A DNA stretch of 64,000 nucleotides from Casuarius casuarius (lineage: Eukaryota > Chordata > Aves > Casuariiformes > Casuariidae): positions 372,001 through 436,000 of the forward strand of contig PTFA01000195.1 in NCBI GenBank assembly GCA_003342895.1, in the 5' to 3' direction. Made by a program: the position numbers and the translations under genes. Below, in pieces: positions 45,761-59,700 of the stretch (position 1 is its first letter; the number at the start of each line of letters is the position of its first letter). The notes below the pieces were generated by a model. It did not search any database and had not been told where the DNA came from. It saw only the letters and a program-made list of their open reading frames with translations.

Positions 45761-47699
45761 GGGACTAAAAGAGAAAAACTGCTGACCAGGAAAAGGAATG
45801 GTTTGAAAGGGGTGCTAACATAACGTTCATCTCAAGTATGGGCACCAACATCTCTGTGCAAGAAATGCAGAGAAAGTCTTTGAATGTGGAACAGCTCTTT
45901 GTCTGCCTGAGACATCTACATATTCCCCATTACTGAAGTTTTCAGAGCAATTCAGTAGGTAAAGCTGTTGGCTAAGTGGGAAACTAAGGCCACATCATCC
46001 AAGTACTCTAAAAAGTCATAGAATGTTTGCAACAAGTAACCTTGGTCATTTGCAACCTAAGCACCAATGCTTTCTGTGAGATTTATGACTATGAAATCAA
46101 CATCCCTAATGATAATTAGGTATTTGATCCTCAGTCTAGCACCTGAACCATTCAATAATCTTTCTTTTTTAGATAAAGTAACCCCAATATCCTTGGCTCT
46201 GCTGTTATCTGAGTGAGCTGTGTGTGTCCCTTTGTATATGGCTGGGTTATCTGAGGACTAGTTTATCATAAATAAACAAGGATGTGATTCATCTTCCCTA
46301 ACTTCAGTTGTCTAACATTCAGAGGCCTAAGTCTGATCTAGTTACCTAAGACCTCCTTCATGTGAATCCATGGTAGAGAGAGACAAACATTTCCATAGAT
46401 TGATTCATATTAATCTAGTTTTGATATATATCTTAAACTGAGCCAATCATTCCTGGAAGCATTTATTGACCAGTTCATTTATGTTCAGACAAATGAGTCT
46501 GACTTTGTAATCCTAACTGTTCCACCAGAGACGTAGTTTTTTAATTGTTTCTTTTTACACTCCTCCTCTTTTTTCCTTCCCAGCATTCATGGACAGCAAA
46601 TTGCTATTTTTCTTCTAACATGTATGTGTCAGGTGAATTTCAGTGCCATGAATCACTTGGACTGTAAACATAAAGGCATACATATCACTTAAAATGTAAG
46701 AAAAGATGCTGCCTTCCAACTATGGTCTTCAGTTGATAGGGATCTATGCCTATCACTTTCTTTTGACCTGGCTCATCCTTTCTTGCTACTTTGAAAGCGT
46801 CAAACTTTGACAGGACTTTTCTACAATATCATGAGTCCTGGCGTGTAGCTTTTTTCATTCCTTTTGTGGTCTAGTACTCTCTGCACAGATCTTCTCCTGC
46901 AGGCTCACATGGGTGTGTGGAGTTCACTTTGTGTTTTGCTAAGTGCTTGAAGGGTGTCTGTTTACTGTGATATCTCATATGAACACTTACAGTGATGGTT
47001 GTGCACCCCTTATACGTGTGTTTGCAATGTGGGGCCTAAGGTTTACATGTTATTTCATTTGTTTCCACCAGAGTCATTGAACCACGTCATGAAGTTGAAA
47101 TGAAAAGGAGATGATTACTTCAGCCTGAGTGTAGCACAAGAGGTCTGAGAAAATGTCGAAAGTGCAAAACAAGCTGTGATTCTACGAGCTATGAATGAAA
47201 CTTCCCTAAGCAGGGAATTTTTTGTTTTGCAAAATCAAATCTCAGTCACTGAATTTGGGCTCTCATCAAAAGTTGGCTATGCAAGGTCACTCCTCTTACT
47301 TAATTATTCTGGAATACTCAGGGTGTATCTTGTATGTTTGCTTGGGACCCAGGCTCACTCTCTAGACCATGCTCTTCAATTCTCCATATTGGTGATGAGT
47401 TGATTTGCATCTAGAATGAGCAATTCAAGAAAATTCAGGCACAGGTGTGAGCTTAAATACTGAGCTGAGTTAGAACTCTTCCCCCTTTTGGCAGTATGGA
47501 CATGACTGATTAGAGTCGGGTCAGTTTGCAGAGCAAGCTCAAGTCCAGGACCAGCATTAGCTCACAAAGTAGGGTAAGCGTAATCTCTGAGAGCAGAGCT
47601 CCTCTCTGGAATCTCTTCTATTTCTCCACTAACAGTAACATTATGGCTTTAATCCTTTTGCACTTCAGACCCTTTCTAAAAAGCAGAGACAAACAGGGC
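45761..47699. other. Gene-free stretch, nothing recognised
   Basis: Mostly unique AT-rich sequence. Frames of 60-75 codons without domains. Confidence 0.4.
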
Positions 47700-48110
47700 C
47701 AGATGTAGCCATGATATGAATGACAGCTTCTAATGGCCCGGCGGTTTTTCCATCATATGAACGGCGGAGCACAAAAGGACAATGATAATGAAGGTAGAGT
47801 AGGGAAACATTCTCTCCCTCTCCTCCCTGTGGGAAATTGCTCCATAATGCTAATACTTCTTTCAGACCTCAGTATTTTGTAAGGCCAGGTTTAAGGATGT
47901 GCACAATAAGCTTCTGCCTGCCTCAACGAGAAGTTAATGGTGAAAAAAAAAAATTTGTAAATGTGAAATATTTGTTGTTCACTAACAGTCATTTTTTCCT
48001 GTGAACACCTGTAACTTATTAGAGCTGGAGATTGCAATTTTCGTGGCAATTTACATGGAAATTATGAAGCTAATAGGGGAGATGACAAAGTATACTTCTG
48101 CCCACCTCTA
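47700..48110. other. CpG-bearing enhancer-like block
   Basis: Around 47735-47770 the sequence carries several CpGs (GGCCCGGCGG and GAACGGCGGAGC) in otherwise CpG-poor DNA, next to SOX-type words (ACAAAAGG, ACAATGATAATG). It continues as unique AT-rich sequence to about 48110. Retained CpG suggests constraint. Inference only. Confidence 0.28.
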
Positions 48111-50640
48111 GATTCAAGATGTAATTTGCTGGCAAGTTCTGACATCATGGTCTTTAAAAAGACTCTAATCCTAACTTTGACTAGGTTTTATAAACCCTAT
48201 TGTAATAAATTGTGAGAAGAATCAAAATACAAGTATAAAATTGAGTATTACAAGGAGTCTGCATGCTTATATAATATCTTTTTTCAATGTTCTCCAATCC
48301 TCTTATTAAAAAAAACCCAAATCTCCACTCACTTCTAAATATGAAATCTTCAATCAGTGTTTTTGGTCCTTTTACTAATTTAATCAGTTTTGGTTTCAGC
48401 AACAGCTCTGGCAAGAGTTTAGGACAGGAAGTGCACTCTTTGGAACATGTTGGCAAGCTGTGAAAATCAACTTGTTGGCCTGGATTAAGAGTTTACTTTT
48501 CTAATTCTCATTTTATATCACGGAGGGAGGTGAGGCAGCATTTACCCCAGAATAGAAGAAGATAATTTATCAGTTGGATTCCTACTGACTCTTCAAACAG
48601 CCTATTGTGACCTTTGGTTATTAAACCTTTTGACTGTTAGTTAATTTCAGCAGTGGGGAAGCTATTAACTGACCAGCTAGATTCCCTGCCCAGCATCTGC
48701 TAACCAATGACCTGTGATCTGGGCAATAAAACTGAAATTACATCTGGACAATAAATATATTTTGGCTTCTAACACAATGAGAGCTCCCATCTTGCCCTAA
48801 TTTCTTTATTTTTTAAAGGTATGCCACAAGACATTTTGCTGTGTCCTGATGAAATAGCCTGATCTTGGCCTTTATCCATCCATGAAATATCTTTTTATGT
48901 AAGAACCTGAAGCCAGGGATTTGTGGAGGTCTTGGGGATAGAAAAGAGAGAGATGAGAAGAAATAAATATTAGCAGCAGTGACAGAATGTGCAAATCAAA
49001 AGAATAAAACTTATAGTTTCAAACTTGTTACCAAACGGAGAAGGAAACATTATTTCAGAATCAACATGTGTTTATCAGTAGCCGTCGTAATTATTAACTA
49101 TACCCTGAATGTGCACTTGTGTATTAAAAAGTAGCTGTAACCCACTTGAACATCAGCAGAGACCGAACCCATCTGTTCAATACCAAAAGAAAGCAGTAGA
49201 GCTCCAAATTATTTCTGTGAACTGTAAGAAACTCGTAAGCTGTGATAATCTCTTCTAGCAGTGCTAGTCGCTGTCAGGAAGGGAGAATAGGGGGTGAGAA
49301 ACAGCTACTTTCTCAGAGCTGGTGCAGTCACATTTTTGTAGGAAGAGCACTTCACGTGCTTGCTCAGTTGGTTTTGATTTTAAGATGCAAATGCTTATTC
49401 AGTGGTCTGATTTATGTCCATAGATCTGTAGCTAGAGCTCAGAAACTTAAAGACATCTATGGAACTTTAGCCATCCAAATCCTTTTGAAATCCAATGTGA
49501 TTTAGCAGCCCATTTTCCTTAAATCTCTGCCTGCATACTTAAGTACCATAAAATGTACCCACAATTATCTCTAAGTACACAAAACTGAGATGCAACATTC
49601 TTTTTGGTATTCTCTGGATGCCCAAAAAATTTCAAGGAAGATTTTTTCTTGCGTTTGGTTGGAATTTCAAACAATTCCTCTATCTAACTCTCCTGTCACT
49701 GCTCTTCTTTATCATCTCCCTCCTCATGAACACTCCTGTGAATGACTAACAGCAAATGATATGTAGGTTGCAAAGATTAGTAATAAGGAAGCTCAATTTC
49801 TTAGAAAACAGAAGGATTTTTCAACTCAAAATGATTTTAAATGAAAAATAACTGTGTTAAATATAATTCTGAAAATACTATATTTTTCAAGTCTATTGCA
49901 AAAATAAAACTTTCAAACAAAAAGCAGATTAGAAGAGGAACCACAGGGGAATCAATGTAGACTGAATTGAAATAGAAAAATTTTCTTTCTTTCCCTTTTT
50001 ACTTTATAAGAAAAATGAGATATGCACAAAGAAGAAATTAAGGCCAACTTAATGTTATCACTAAACTAAGTATGTAGTTCTTTCTGCAATTATTTAGCCA
50101 AGTTTTTTCTATCCATTAATTTTATATTTTTAAATTATATTGCTTGTTCAAAATGAAAAATGTAAATTTCCCTCTTAATTTATTTTGGACAAACCTGTTT
50201 TATGCATTTATCAAAATTCACATGCACCCACTGGTTTCCTGAAACCATTTTAATAGTGAAAGTGATGACTGAGAACAAAATAAGAACATTCAGTTCTATT
50301 TTAACAATGATCAGAATTTATGTCAAAATTTTGCTTACTGAAGAATTAGGGCTTGTCTTGCAATAGCATAGTAGTTGATAACTCTTTGTAGTTGTTATTT
50401 AAATCTCTAACTTTAAGTGATAGTCAAGTGAATATTTTAAAGTCTCAGCCTTCAGTTTTTATAAAAACGTTAAAACACCAGACCTTGTGATGGCAGAGAA
50501 ACTTTAAAACATGGACTAAGAATAAATGAAACAGTAATGAAAACTACATTAAGAAAAAAACCTTAAAAATGTTAGGGCTCTCACACAACTTGGTCTTGAC
50601 TCTAGCTTTCTGAACTTTTTAAAGTTCAGAAACCGCACGT
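48111..50640. other. Gene-free AT-rich stretch
   Basis: Unique-looking sequence. 48590-48760 is another non-repetitive block with a TAATTTC core. No genes and no named repeats. Confidence 0.4.
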
Positions 50641-51672
50641 TAGTAAAAAAAAAAAAGGTAAAAGCTGTTTTTGAGTGTTACACTGTATTTGCTCAACCAC
50701 CTCACGTAAAATGAGCTCTTCTAAGACTTATTCACAAAGTACATGGCACAAGTGAGATGAATTTAATAGCTCGTAACTTGAAATCAGGCCTCCAAAAATG
50801 ACGCTGGCTTTAAAAAAAAAAAAGTGATTGCAGGTTGCCATACTACATTTAATAATCAGTGCAGAGTAAACTCTGTAGCCTGGTTCTCCATGTTGTCTAA
50901 TCTGCTTGTAAAAGTCCTTCTGGCCTGTCTTTCAGGTCAAGAACTCAGGTGTAAGGAGCAGACTCTGTAGAGTCTTTACTGAGTTTCGACACTTCAGGGA
51001 AATACATTAGAACCTTTGTGTATAGTTCCTTGTTTGTGATACACACATAACACACATAGCTATACATTTTCCACTAAGACCTTCTGGTGGTAAGTGATTT
51101 TTTTAAACTGTGATTATTCAGCTGGTTTCATTAGAGTTGACTCCTATGTGTGACAGCAGGATTAAGCTGTGGCCTAGATTCAGCCCATCTAAGTTTAACC
51201 ATTTAAAGATATGATCTAAGGTAAAAGTCCAAGCACCTGAAATGCCTCTTATCAACACTGGAATGAGGGTATGAGCTCAACCAGTTCAGCTGACATAAGA
51301 TCTTATTGATGTACAACAATGCATATTTGTCTCTGTTGACTACAAAGAGAACCAGGATTGCTGACACTTTGGATTAAAGTGTTTCAGGCAGGCAGGCAAA
51401 TGTCTCAAGCTAGGCAGCATGATTTTGGGCCCCACTACGAAAAACAAAACAAAAAATAGGAACTGAATTTTATTTATTGTATTTCCCAGGGAGCGCTATT
51501 TCCTTCCCCAGTCTTTCTCTGGTTGTACTTTGCAGAGTTTCCCTCAAGTTCAAAGTTGATGATGTAATTGTGACTGAAGGAAACACAGCATTTAGCTCTT
51601 CTTTAGAGGTTTTTTTGGTAACACACCACATTACATTCCTTGCTTGTCATTACATCCTGCCAGATTTCTGGC
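50641..51672. other. Gene-free stretch leading into an assembly gap
   Basis: Short A-runs near 50646 and 50812. Sequence from about 51480 is non-repetitive and runs into the gap. Confidence 0.4.
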
Positions 51673-51687
51673 NNNNNNNNNNNNNNN
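51673..51687. other. Assembly gap (15 N)
   Basis: Fifteen ambiguous bases. An A14 homopolymer follows shortly (51707-51720), a likely cause of the failed join. The true gap length may differ from 15. Confidence 0.98.
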
Positions 51688-54600
51688 CTAGTATGCATTA
51701 TTCATTAAAAAAAAAAAAAAGGGGAAGAATAATTTACATTTCCTGATTGGAAGCCAGGGATTATTCATCATTGCCCTGTACATCTCTTATAAAGATGATA
51801 AATGAACGTATATTAACTGAACCCTAAAACAAAATAATGTGTTTTTCTGAAAGTTTTGCAGAACTGCATTTCCATTGTAATTAGTTTACTTTTTTTAATC
51901 AAATCCTGTTAAACCACCATCAAAATGTGAGCTGAATTCTGGACTGCTTAAAGGAGGTGGACGGAAAGTAATGTAATATTCAATAGGTTTTTCATCCCTC
52001 TTTTAGTACTACAAAAAATAAATAAATTTAGCAACTATCCTTAATAGGAAAAAAACTCCCACCAATAAACCAAAACAAACCCAAGACAAGAGCAACAACA
52101 AAAAGCTTATTCAGGAAAATAAAAGGCTATGCTGATGAAGAGAAATGGTAAAATTGCTTACTCTGGGACAGCTGGATGACCCCAGTGTCTGGAAACTTGC
52201 TATAAAGATTTCCCTCATCAGGGGCTTGATTATCATTTATACTCCTGTTAGAACAAGAATGAACAAGAGACTGGTCTTTTCATCATTTTTGTGCTGCCTT
52301 GATTTAATGATTCTTGCCAAAGTTTAAAGAAGATATTTGACCTCCAGCATAGGCAAGAACCCACAATGTAGTTCTCAGCCGTCCCCTCTCCTTGGCTGCG
52401 CCATTCCTGCCATAGTGTATGGGTGATTTTTGTTCCAAGCTAAATAGGAAATTCTTCCACATAAAATGTGATCTTTCAGTGAAGTAAAGCCTCTTTGTAG
52501 TGGTGAAACTGTAACAAGGTGGACCAAGTGAGACATGGGAGAAAAAAAGCTGGAAAATTTCTATGTGCGAATGCTTTGAAGAAGCATGGCTGTTTTATTA
52601 AAAAATACGTATGTTTCCCGTAGTCAACTGAATGTTCTGTAAATTTTCTGTCTTTCAGCAAACCAACTAAACAGTAAATCAAACAAACTAATCAAAACGA
52701 GCACCACTGAAATTTCTTCAGTTTGTATTTGCTTAAAAGCTCCCTCTCTAGTCTGTCTTTGGATTCCCCTTTTTTTCACCTCTTCCCTCCTTCCCCCTTC
52801 CTTTTTCCTTATTAAAAAGGAGCAAAGAAAAGAGCAGAATATTTGTTTTTAACAGCCTTAAGTAATTAAATAATTTGTTCTTCAAAAATTAAAAATATTT
52901 TATTATAAAAGACAAGAGTAAGAATTTTCAAAAATATTGTGTATAGGACAGGAGGACAGAGCCTGAACTGTTTCTTGTTAAATCACAATGGGAAACTGCT
53001 GTCATTCATGTAACTTATTGTGATATACCAGATATATTCTTGAAAGGAAGAATCGCTGAGAACTTTCAGTGTCATTGACAGAATTTTGCTGTTTCCATTG
53101 TCTTGCAAAGAATGAAAAAGAAACTCAAAGTCTGGGTTCCCAGCACCCATAGGAAAAAGTCTTAGTTTCTATAAATGGTTCCCTGGAGAAGCTCAGCTCA
53201 GCGATCTCACAAAGCAGGACATTTGCAGATTATTATTTTCATTAAACACCAAAGTAACTGCCTGTAAACTTCTTCAGTTATTTGCTTTTACTGGCCTGTA
53301 AAAGCATAAAATATAAATACAAAAATAAATATTTATAATGCATGGATAACAATGCTAACACGTGCTGTAAGCCATGCCAGGAAAAAGGAAAAGAATCAAG
53401 CTTCGTGGCTGAGGGATGTCACTTGGCTTGATTTGTAATAAACAACTTCACTTATCCTTATGCAGCTTATTACTATCTATTATTTTATATTACAATTGTA
53501 CTCTTCATTGTGCTAGATGCTGTTCAAGGGACAACCACAATCTTTAAGAAGTAGATTCATTCCACCTTAATTTGAACACTTAACTGAAGCACCTAAAATC
53601 GGTTTTCTTTGTGGTCACTGCAAGGCTGAGTCACTCTGTGGAGTATTTGTGTCTCTCTGTACTCATAATTAAAAAAAGCCAGAGGCAACTATGGTCCTAG
53701 TTTAAAGGCCTCAGCAAAATTAGAACCTAAACTGAATCTGTAGCTAAGGGTTTACTGTCCAGATAGACCAAAGTATGGCAAAAATAACCTTGGTCAGTGT
53801 AAAGATAAGACAGGAAACATTCTCTTGTCATGGTATCACCAGAACCACTCTGCTCTCCAATCTAGCTATCCAATCTCTAGAAATCTCTAGAAATCTAGCA
53901 GGTTTGGATAGATCATATAGACCAGAAGATCAGTGCAAACAGTTATGCTTTTTGTGGCAGGTAGCTTGCAGAGATACTTCCCTTCTCAGCTTACTCTCAT
54001 ATCTTCTTGTGGCAACTTTACTACACATTACTGTGAACAAAGTAATTCAAAAACATCCTGAGCTGAAGAGAAACAAAATGAACTAACTAGAAAAATTGAA
54101 TTTTCTTATTAGATCCCCTACTTTGGACTCATTTGGAGTAAAGGCTTCTGGGTTGCCAGTGCAGATTTTCTTTCTATTGGTTGAATCTCTCACATCTCCA
54201 GCAAATTGATTTAAGGTTTTGTCTTCTTTTGTAGACTGTCCTTCAAACATGATGTCTTCTGCAAAGGAAATTACAGTCACAACCCTGTGAAGGAAATACC
54301 TAGACAAGAGAAGCCCAAATTAACAACCCGTGTGCCCCTAAAGGGTAACAGGCTGGGTGGCAATCAGCAGGGAATGCCAGCTCAAGAACTGTGATACTGA
54401 GCTTACTGTTTTGATAGAAGGAGCTCTGGAGAACACCACAGAGCACTCCATGGACCAGCACTTGAAAAACGGCAGTTTAGAGGAATGCTCAAAGGACAGC
54501 AATTACGAAACCATTGAGCTCTGCTGCCAACTCATTGTGTGACCTTCAGTTACTCCTCCTGCAGCCACTGTTGCGTTTATTTCATGTCTTCCCTTCTTAC

Positions 54601-56227
54601 CTTTCTGATTCCCTAGTGCTCAGTTTACAGAAGACAGCTTCTCCTATGTCTATAGTCAACAAGAGGTGAGGCAATGGAAGGCTTTCCTCTCTCCTCAGCC
54701 TTTTAGCAGGAGAAGGCTGATTCTGGCCCCGGGTGGCAATCTGTATGGCTTACACTCACTGCAATTTTACCATCGTGTGCAGCAATGTTTGCAATAGGTG
54801 GATACACAATTTTCCTACAGCGACAATTGCAATGATTCATTCCTTCATAAGCACAGCACGTTAGGTAATATAGCGTGAGTACTGTTATTATTACTTCCAT
54901 GGGAAAACATCAACTGATTTATCTGATTAAAATTTAAGGTGGCAGCCATAAATAAACAAACTACTCAATAGAGTCTCATTAATTTGGACACTTGTTTCTG
55001 GTGTTAATTTTAAAGCATTTCCTGACATTGTGTAATGTCATTTCAAGTAGCACATGTAAGCTATAAAACGTTTATTTTTACTACAGCTTAGTTCAGAATA
55101 ATTTACTTTGTCCCATAACTATCCACTTTGTTCCACTATTATTCCACACAACTTACAAGGGTCTCTAAGCATCATCTGTGGTCATTAGGTCATTTTTTCC
55201 ACAGCCTTTCTGGTAGTTACTCACAAACTGATAATTGCTACCAAATAGATGCACTGCACTGCTGGGCTGTCATTTGTTTGTACTTCCCTTCAGCTTATAG
55301 CCCTGTGGTCCTCTCTCGGGCTCTGTCTACATGCCAGCATGCTGTAATGATAAATAACATTATCGACCTATAGGTATGCATAAAACATTAGATGGATCGT
55401 ATGTTTTCCAGACTGCTCAACTTTCATGAACTGCATTTCAAGTTACTCTGATCAGGAGCCTTAGGTCTGACACACCATAGTATTGGAGTGGGTAGATAAG
55501 CAATGTAGACAGAAGTATCCCAAAAAAAACCAAATGAAATACTCCCAAGTTCTTTCAGAAAGCTTTTTGTCCTTTTTTCCTTTTATAAGTAGACTTTGAA
55601 ATTTCATTCTAGGTAGAGATACAATCATAAAAATTGTCTACATACCTTCTAACTTACTCTGACTGTATTTAACACTATAGATGATCTTTACCTTTTTTTA
55701 GAAATTTGAAAATCAGATGATAGCTTATTTTCTGAAAGGAAAATAGAAGGAAATGATTTCAAAAATATATATTCTCTTATTTCAAGATATTATAGAACTG
55801 AAATTTTTATTAATTTTTGGGAGTAGTTAGAAAACTTTTGAGTTTAAAAACTTGTCATTAATAACCAATTTCTTTTGACCAGTTTTAAATATTTTTTTTC
55901 TCATTTCATTAGGAAGGTATGGTCAAAGCATTCAAGTTTAATAATGGAAGAGCTTCATTTTTAATCTTTTTAACTTGTATAAACTGATGTACATTCTAAA
56001 GGATAGGAGGATTTTTTTTGCTCAAAATACATAAATGATTTAGGAGCCTAAATTTAATTTTCAGAGGTAGCCTCGCAATCAGAAGTCTAAATCCCTTGTA
56101 TTTCAATTAAAATGAGACTCTTAAGCATGAAAGACACAAATGAAAATTAAATTGGCCTGTAAAGCCTCTAACTACCTGACTTTTTAAACATATTCTTCTT
56201 TGCACCTAAAATGTGTTTGTTTTATCT
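51688..56227. other. Gene-free AT-rich stretch
   Basis: No named repeats except the palindromic repeat at 56026-56150. A 103-codon frame at 53775-54086 and others lack domains. Blocks at 51720-51960 and 53220-53480 have conserved-element texture (TTTACATTTC, TAATTAG and AATAAATATTTATAATGCAT words). Confidence 0.4.
56026..56150. repeat. Quasi-palindromic GATTTAGGAGCCTAAAT repeat
   Basis: ATGATTTAGGAGCCTAAATT, TTTTCAGAGGTAGCC, AGAAGTCTAAATCCC, AATGAGACTCTTAAGC follow the order of an archosaur/turtle-type palindromic repeat (TGATTTAGGNGCCTAAATCCC ... TCAATGAGACTTAGG). A shorter copy is at 26009-26060. Confidence 0.45.
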
Positions 56228-56365
56228 CAGGCTGTGTGCATGTATATGTATGTGTGTTTATATATAAATCTATACACATAAATATATAAATACATACATA
56301 AGTGTAAATATATATTTTTATATATACTTATATTTATATATTTATACATGTGTGCGTATAAACTT
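56228..56365. repeat. TA/TG-rich degenerate simple sequence
   Basis: Runs of TGTATATG, TATATAAA, ATACATACATA and TATATTTATA over about 135 bases. Confidence 0.85.
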
Positions 56366-56582
56366 ATTCAGGGGAAAAATACTGCTCATTTATCTATTTT
56401 TGAGATTTAAAAAATTATGCTTTAGTTTTACAAGAAGTGAAAAATGTAATACAGAAAAAATATCTAATTTGTTTTTGTCCAGTTACAACTCAAATTAATT
56501 CCTCTCATACACAATGCAAAATCATTCAAAATATGATTCAGGATCAGGTCCTTATTTCTTCCCAGAATGCTGCTGCTGAAAC

Positions 56583-56622
56583 AAATGAAATGAAATGAAA
56601 TGAAATGAAATGAAATGAAATG
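56583..56622. repeat. (AAATG)8 microsatellite
   Basis: Eight uninterrupted AAATG units, 40 bases. It lies 27 bases from the 3' end of the minus-strand CR1 fragment at 56650. Confidence 0.95.
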
Positions 56623-56649
56623 AGTGACAAGACTTTAGCTGAAATAACT

Positions 56650-56716
56650 GTCAGAATCAGAATAATTTAGGCTGGAGGTCATCTGGCCTAACCCTTCACT
56701 CACAGCAGGACCATAA
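56650..56716 (-). mobile_element. CR1 LINE 3'-tail fragment, reverse orientation
   Basis: TCAGAATCAGAATAATTTAG, GCTGGAGGTCATCTGGCC, TAACCC and CAGCAGGACCA match the reverse complement of the CR1 3' end (AGAATCATAGAATNGTTTGGGTTGGAAGG ... GTCATCTGGTCCAACCCC ... AGCAGGGCCA). Only the terminal 65 or so bases remain. Confidence 0.7.
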
Positions 56717-59700
56717 TATAATATGAGTTCAATATAACATGAGGTCAGTAACCTAATTTTATATTAATTCATTTTAAAAAATAAATTGGATGAGCCTAAG
56801 AAAGAGATGTGGATGGAGGAAGGCTTGCACTTGCAATCATAGACAGTTGAAGTTAATCCTAAACTAGTATAATAAACATTCAAAAATTAACCGTAAATCT
56901 TATTCGTATAGTTTTCTACCTTAAACAAATCATTAGATTAAAAACTTATAGTCAATTCCCATGGGAAAAATGGTGTTAAGAGATAATTAAGGTGGAGAAC
57001 AAGCACACAGTTTCTTAGTTAACATTTCAACACCAACCCCAATAATACGTTCCTTGAGTATGAATTAGAAAGGGTTTGTTCATTACAAATTCATTAAGGA
57101 ACTTGCATGCAACTAGTCTTTCTTTGGAGATATATTCCCTTCCCCTCATGCAGCAAAAGAATTAAACCTTCTTTCTTTTTTACAGCTCTAGAAGTATTTT
57201 GTGGGGAATCTGAGCCCTTTTCCTCTAATTAAAGGAATTTTCTTGAGTTTTTGTTTCCCTGAAATCAGGAAAATTTTGTAGCTCTTGTTGAATTTGGGAT
57301 TCATTCAAATCCCACTTTATTCTCTTCTGTAATCTCCTTGCTAATCAAAAATACTATATGAGTCCACTTCAACTGAAGAATCCATCAGATTATATACGTA
57401 TTTAAGTCTAAATAAATGAATACAGACTTATGCCTCATATTAGTATATTAGGTAAATAGGAACAAATGTTGTTTTTTAGCTTCGTTATTTTCCTTCTCTT
57501 CCTCTCCCTCTTTTACTGGCAAAGCCCCAGTAGAGTATGAATGCAGAATATCAGCCCATCTTCTAATATATGCAGCATAATCTTCTTAAAATGAGTTTTC
57601 ACTTCAAGGAACAGAAGGGCTTAGAGATGAGCAGCATGGCTTTTTTGTATTTGGCATCTCATTATACTTAGTACCATTTTTTTTTTCTGCTTAGAACAAT
57701 TGAATATCGTTAGTGAAGGAAAATTCTTCCTACATATTAAGAGTTTTTCTGGGAGGGAGGGTGGAATGGGGAAGGAAGCAAGTGGGAGACAGAATAAGGC
57801 TTTTAGTTCATTCATGGGGAAGGAGATGATTTTGTATTTTGCATTCCTTTCCTCCCAACATAATGCATTCCCATTATTGGGGGCATCCCACCCCAAATAA
57901 TTGAACTTAATCATTAACTAATGGACATTTCCATGATTTGGGAGTGGGGAATTTGGGAAGCAAAAGTATTTTGTAGTAATTTATTTTTTAAGGGAAAGTG
58001 CCAGAGTTATACAGACACATTAAGAATTGAGAAAATCCTCAGTATCTTTGAATACAGTATTAATTCATCATGGCTTCTTGGCCAAGCTCAAAAAATAGAT
58101 TCAGTTTAAATCCAGCATCTTCCTTTGGGAAACCTCAGCTGAGTTCTCTACTGATTAAAGCCAGTGAAGCTGGACCAGCAGATAATTTGCCCAAATATCT
58201 ATTTGAATGGATAGCAATAACACCTGGTTGAAATTCAGTGATTTAACATGTTTCTTAGATGTTTAATTACTCTTTTTAAATAGGTTAGAGAAGGTAGGAA
58301 GTGTACTCATGTCTAACATGACACTGGTAGATTGCAACTGCTATAAATGGAAGGTGTTAATACTGGTGGAGCATTAATTAGTGCATTCGCCATATCCAAT
58401 ATACAGTGCCATAATCCAGATCACGAGTTCTCCAGGCCATTGGCTGTCAATTAACTTGTGTCCGTGCAATACCTAAAAAGTGAAACTTTCATCTTAAATT
58501 CTAGAACAAGCTACAGCCCAAAAAGATAGAGACAGAGACCAGCAGGTTGGGTTCAGGTCAGAATATGGATTATAAAAATCAGGAACTTGATGTCAACATG
58601 TTCAAATATGTCATTGCAGCCCACAAGGTATGTAAAGACGAACTTTCATGAAACTAAGATAGGAGCTACAGAGATAACTGAATCAGGAACTGAAGAAAAG
58701 AGAAGAATTCTTCTAGGAAAGCTAATTCTCAAGTCCAAGATTGTAACTTTGGTTATGAACTATGATCAGAAGAATGACCGTGCTAGTTGTCTCATTTTCT
58801 GTTATTTCTCTGATACAGATGGCATTAAGAGCCTGATTGTTGAAAGACTTTAGCACCAACTTCTATTAAAAAGATGACACTGGAAAGAATAGAGGCATTG
58901 GTGCATTTGTTTTAGCGATCAGTCCAGAAAGATCTGATTAGCAACAGAGATTACCTGCTGGAGCACTCTATTTTTGTACTTAATCCCCTCAACCCAATGC
59001 ATAGTGGTCCTGTACTTTGGAGATCTGCAAGCTTTGTGAGATCTGTTGCCATAAACCACCACCAGATGCTGGGATCCTGTTCAGCTCAACTTGGTTCAAA
59101 CAGGCAGCCAGCCAAAAATGGCCCCAGCTTCATTTCAGCATCTGAACTGCTGTACTCACTGGACTTGGCACACGCTCTACAGTCATCTAGGACACACTCA
59201 GATGCTAATGGGAACCATCTACCAGCTAAGAAGTTTCTATTTAGTTGTTGTTTTCCCCAGACACCACAGCTTGCATTCATCCTTCCAAAATGCAGACATC
59301 TAACAAGTTAGCTAAGCTAAAACCTATTCATCTAGGCAGTTTTCCGGAGAAAATCATCTTCAGGGAATGATTCAGTCACCTTAGTTTTGATTCGCTGCTG
59401 AAAGATCTGTGCATTCCCCCAGTGATTATGAACATGGGATGCTTCCTGTATAGGGGCGATGCTCAATTCACAGATGAAGACACCATGCAAGTCCCTACAT
59501 GTGAGATTGATGTCTGAGTTTCCAGTGGACTTCTAAATAGCACATTCAGTGGTGCTTCATTCAGCTCCTAATACATAAGGGTTTAGAACCAAATGAGATG
59601 CACTAGGACACTCTATTTGGCTTCCAGCTCATTGTCTGAAAAGCCATGGGTATCCCATGGTCCCACATCATATCACATATATCCATGTGGATAGCTCTGA

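Noticed and set aside
53775..54086. 103-codon plus-strand frame
   Set aside because: No recognisable domain and no acceptor or poly(A) signal in a suitable position.
58997..59311. 104-codon plus-strand frame with shadows in two other frames
   Set aside because: No family, no splice signals, and open frames on both strands here indicate stop-poor composition and not selection.
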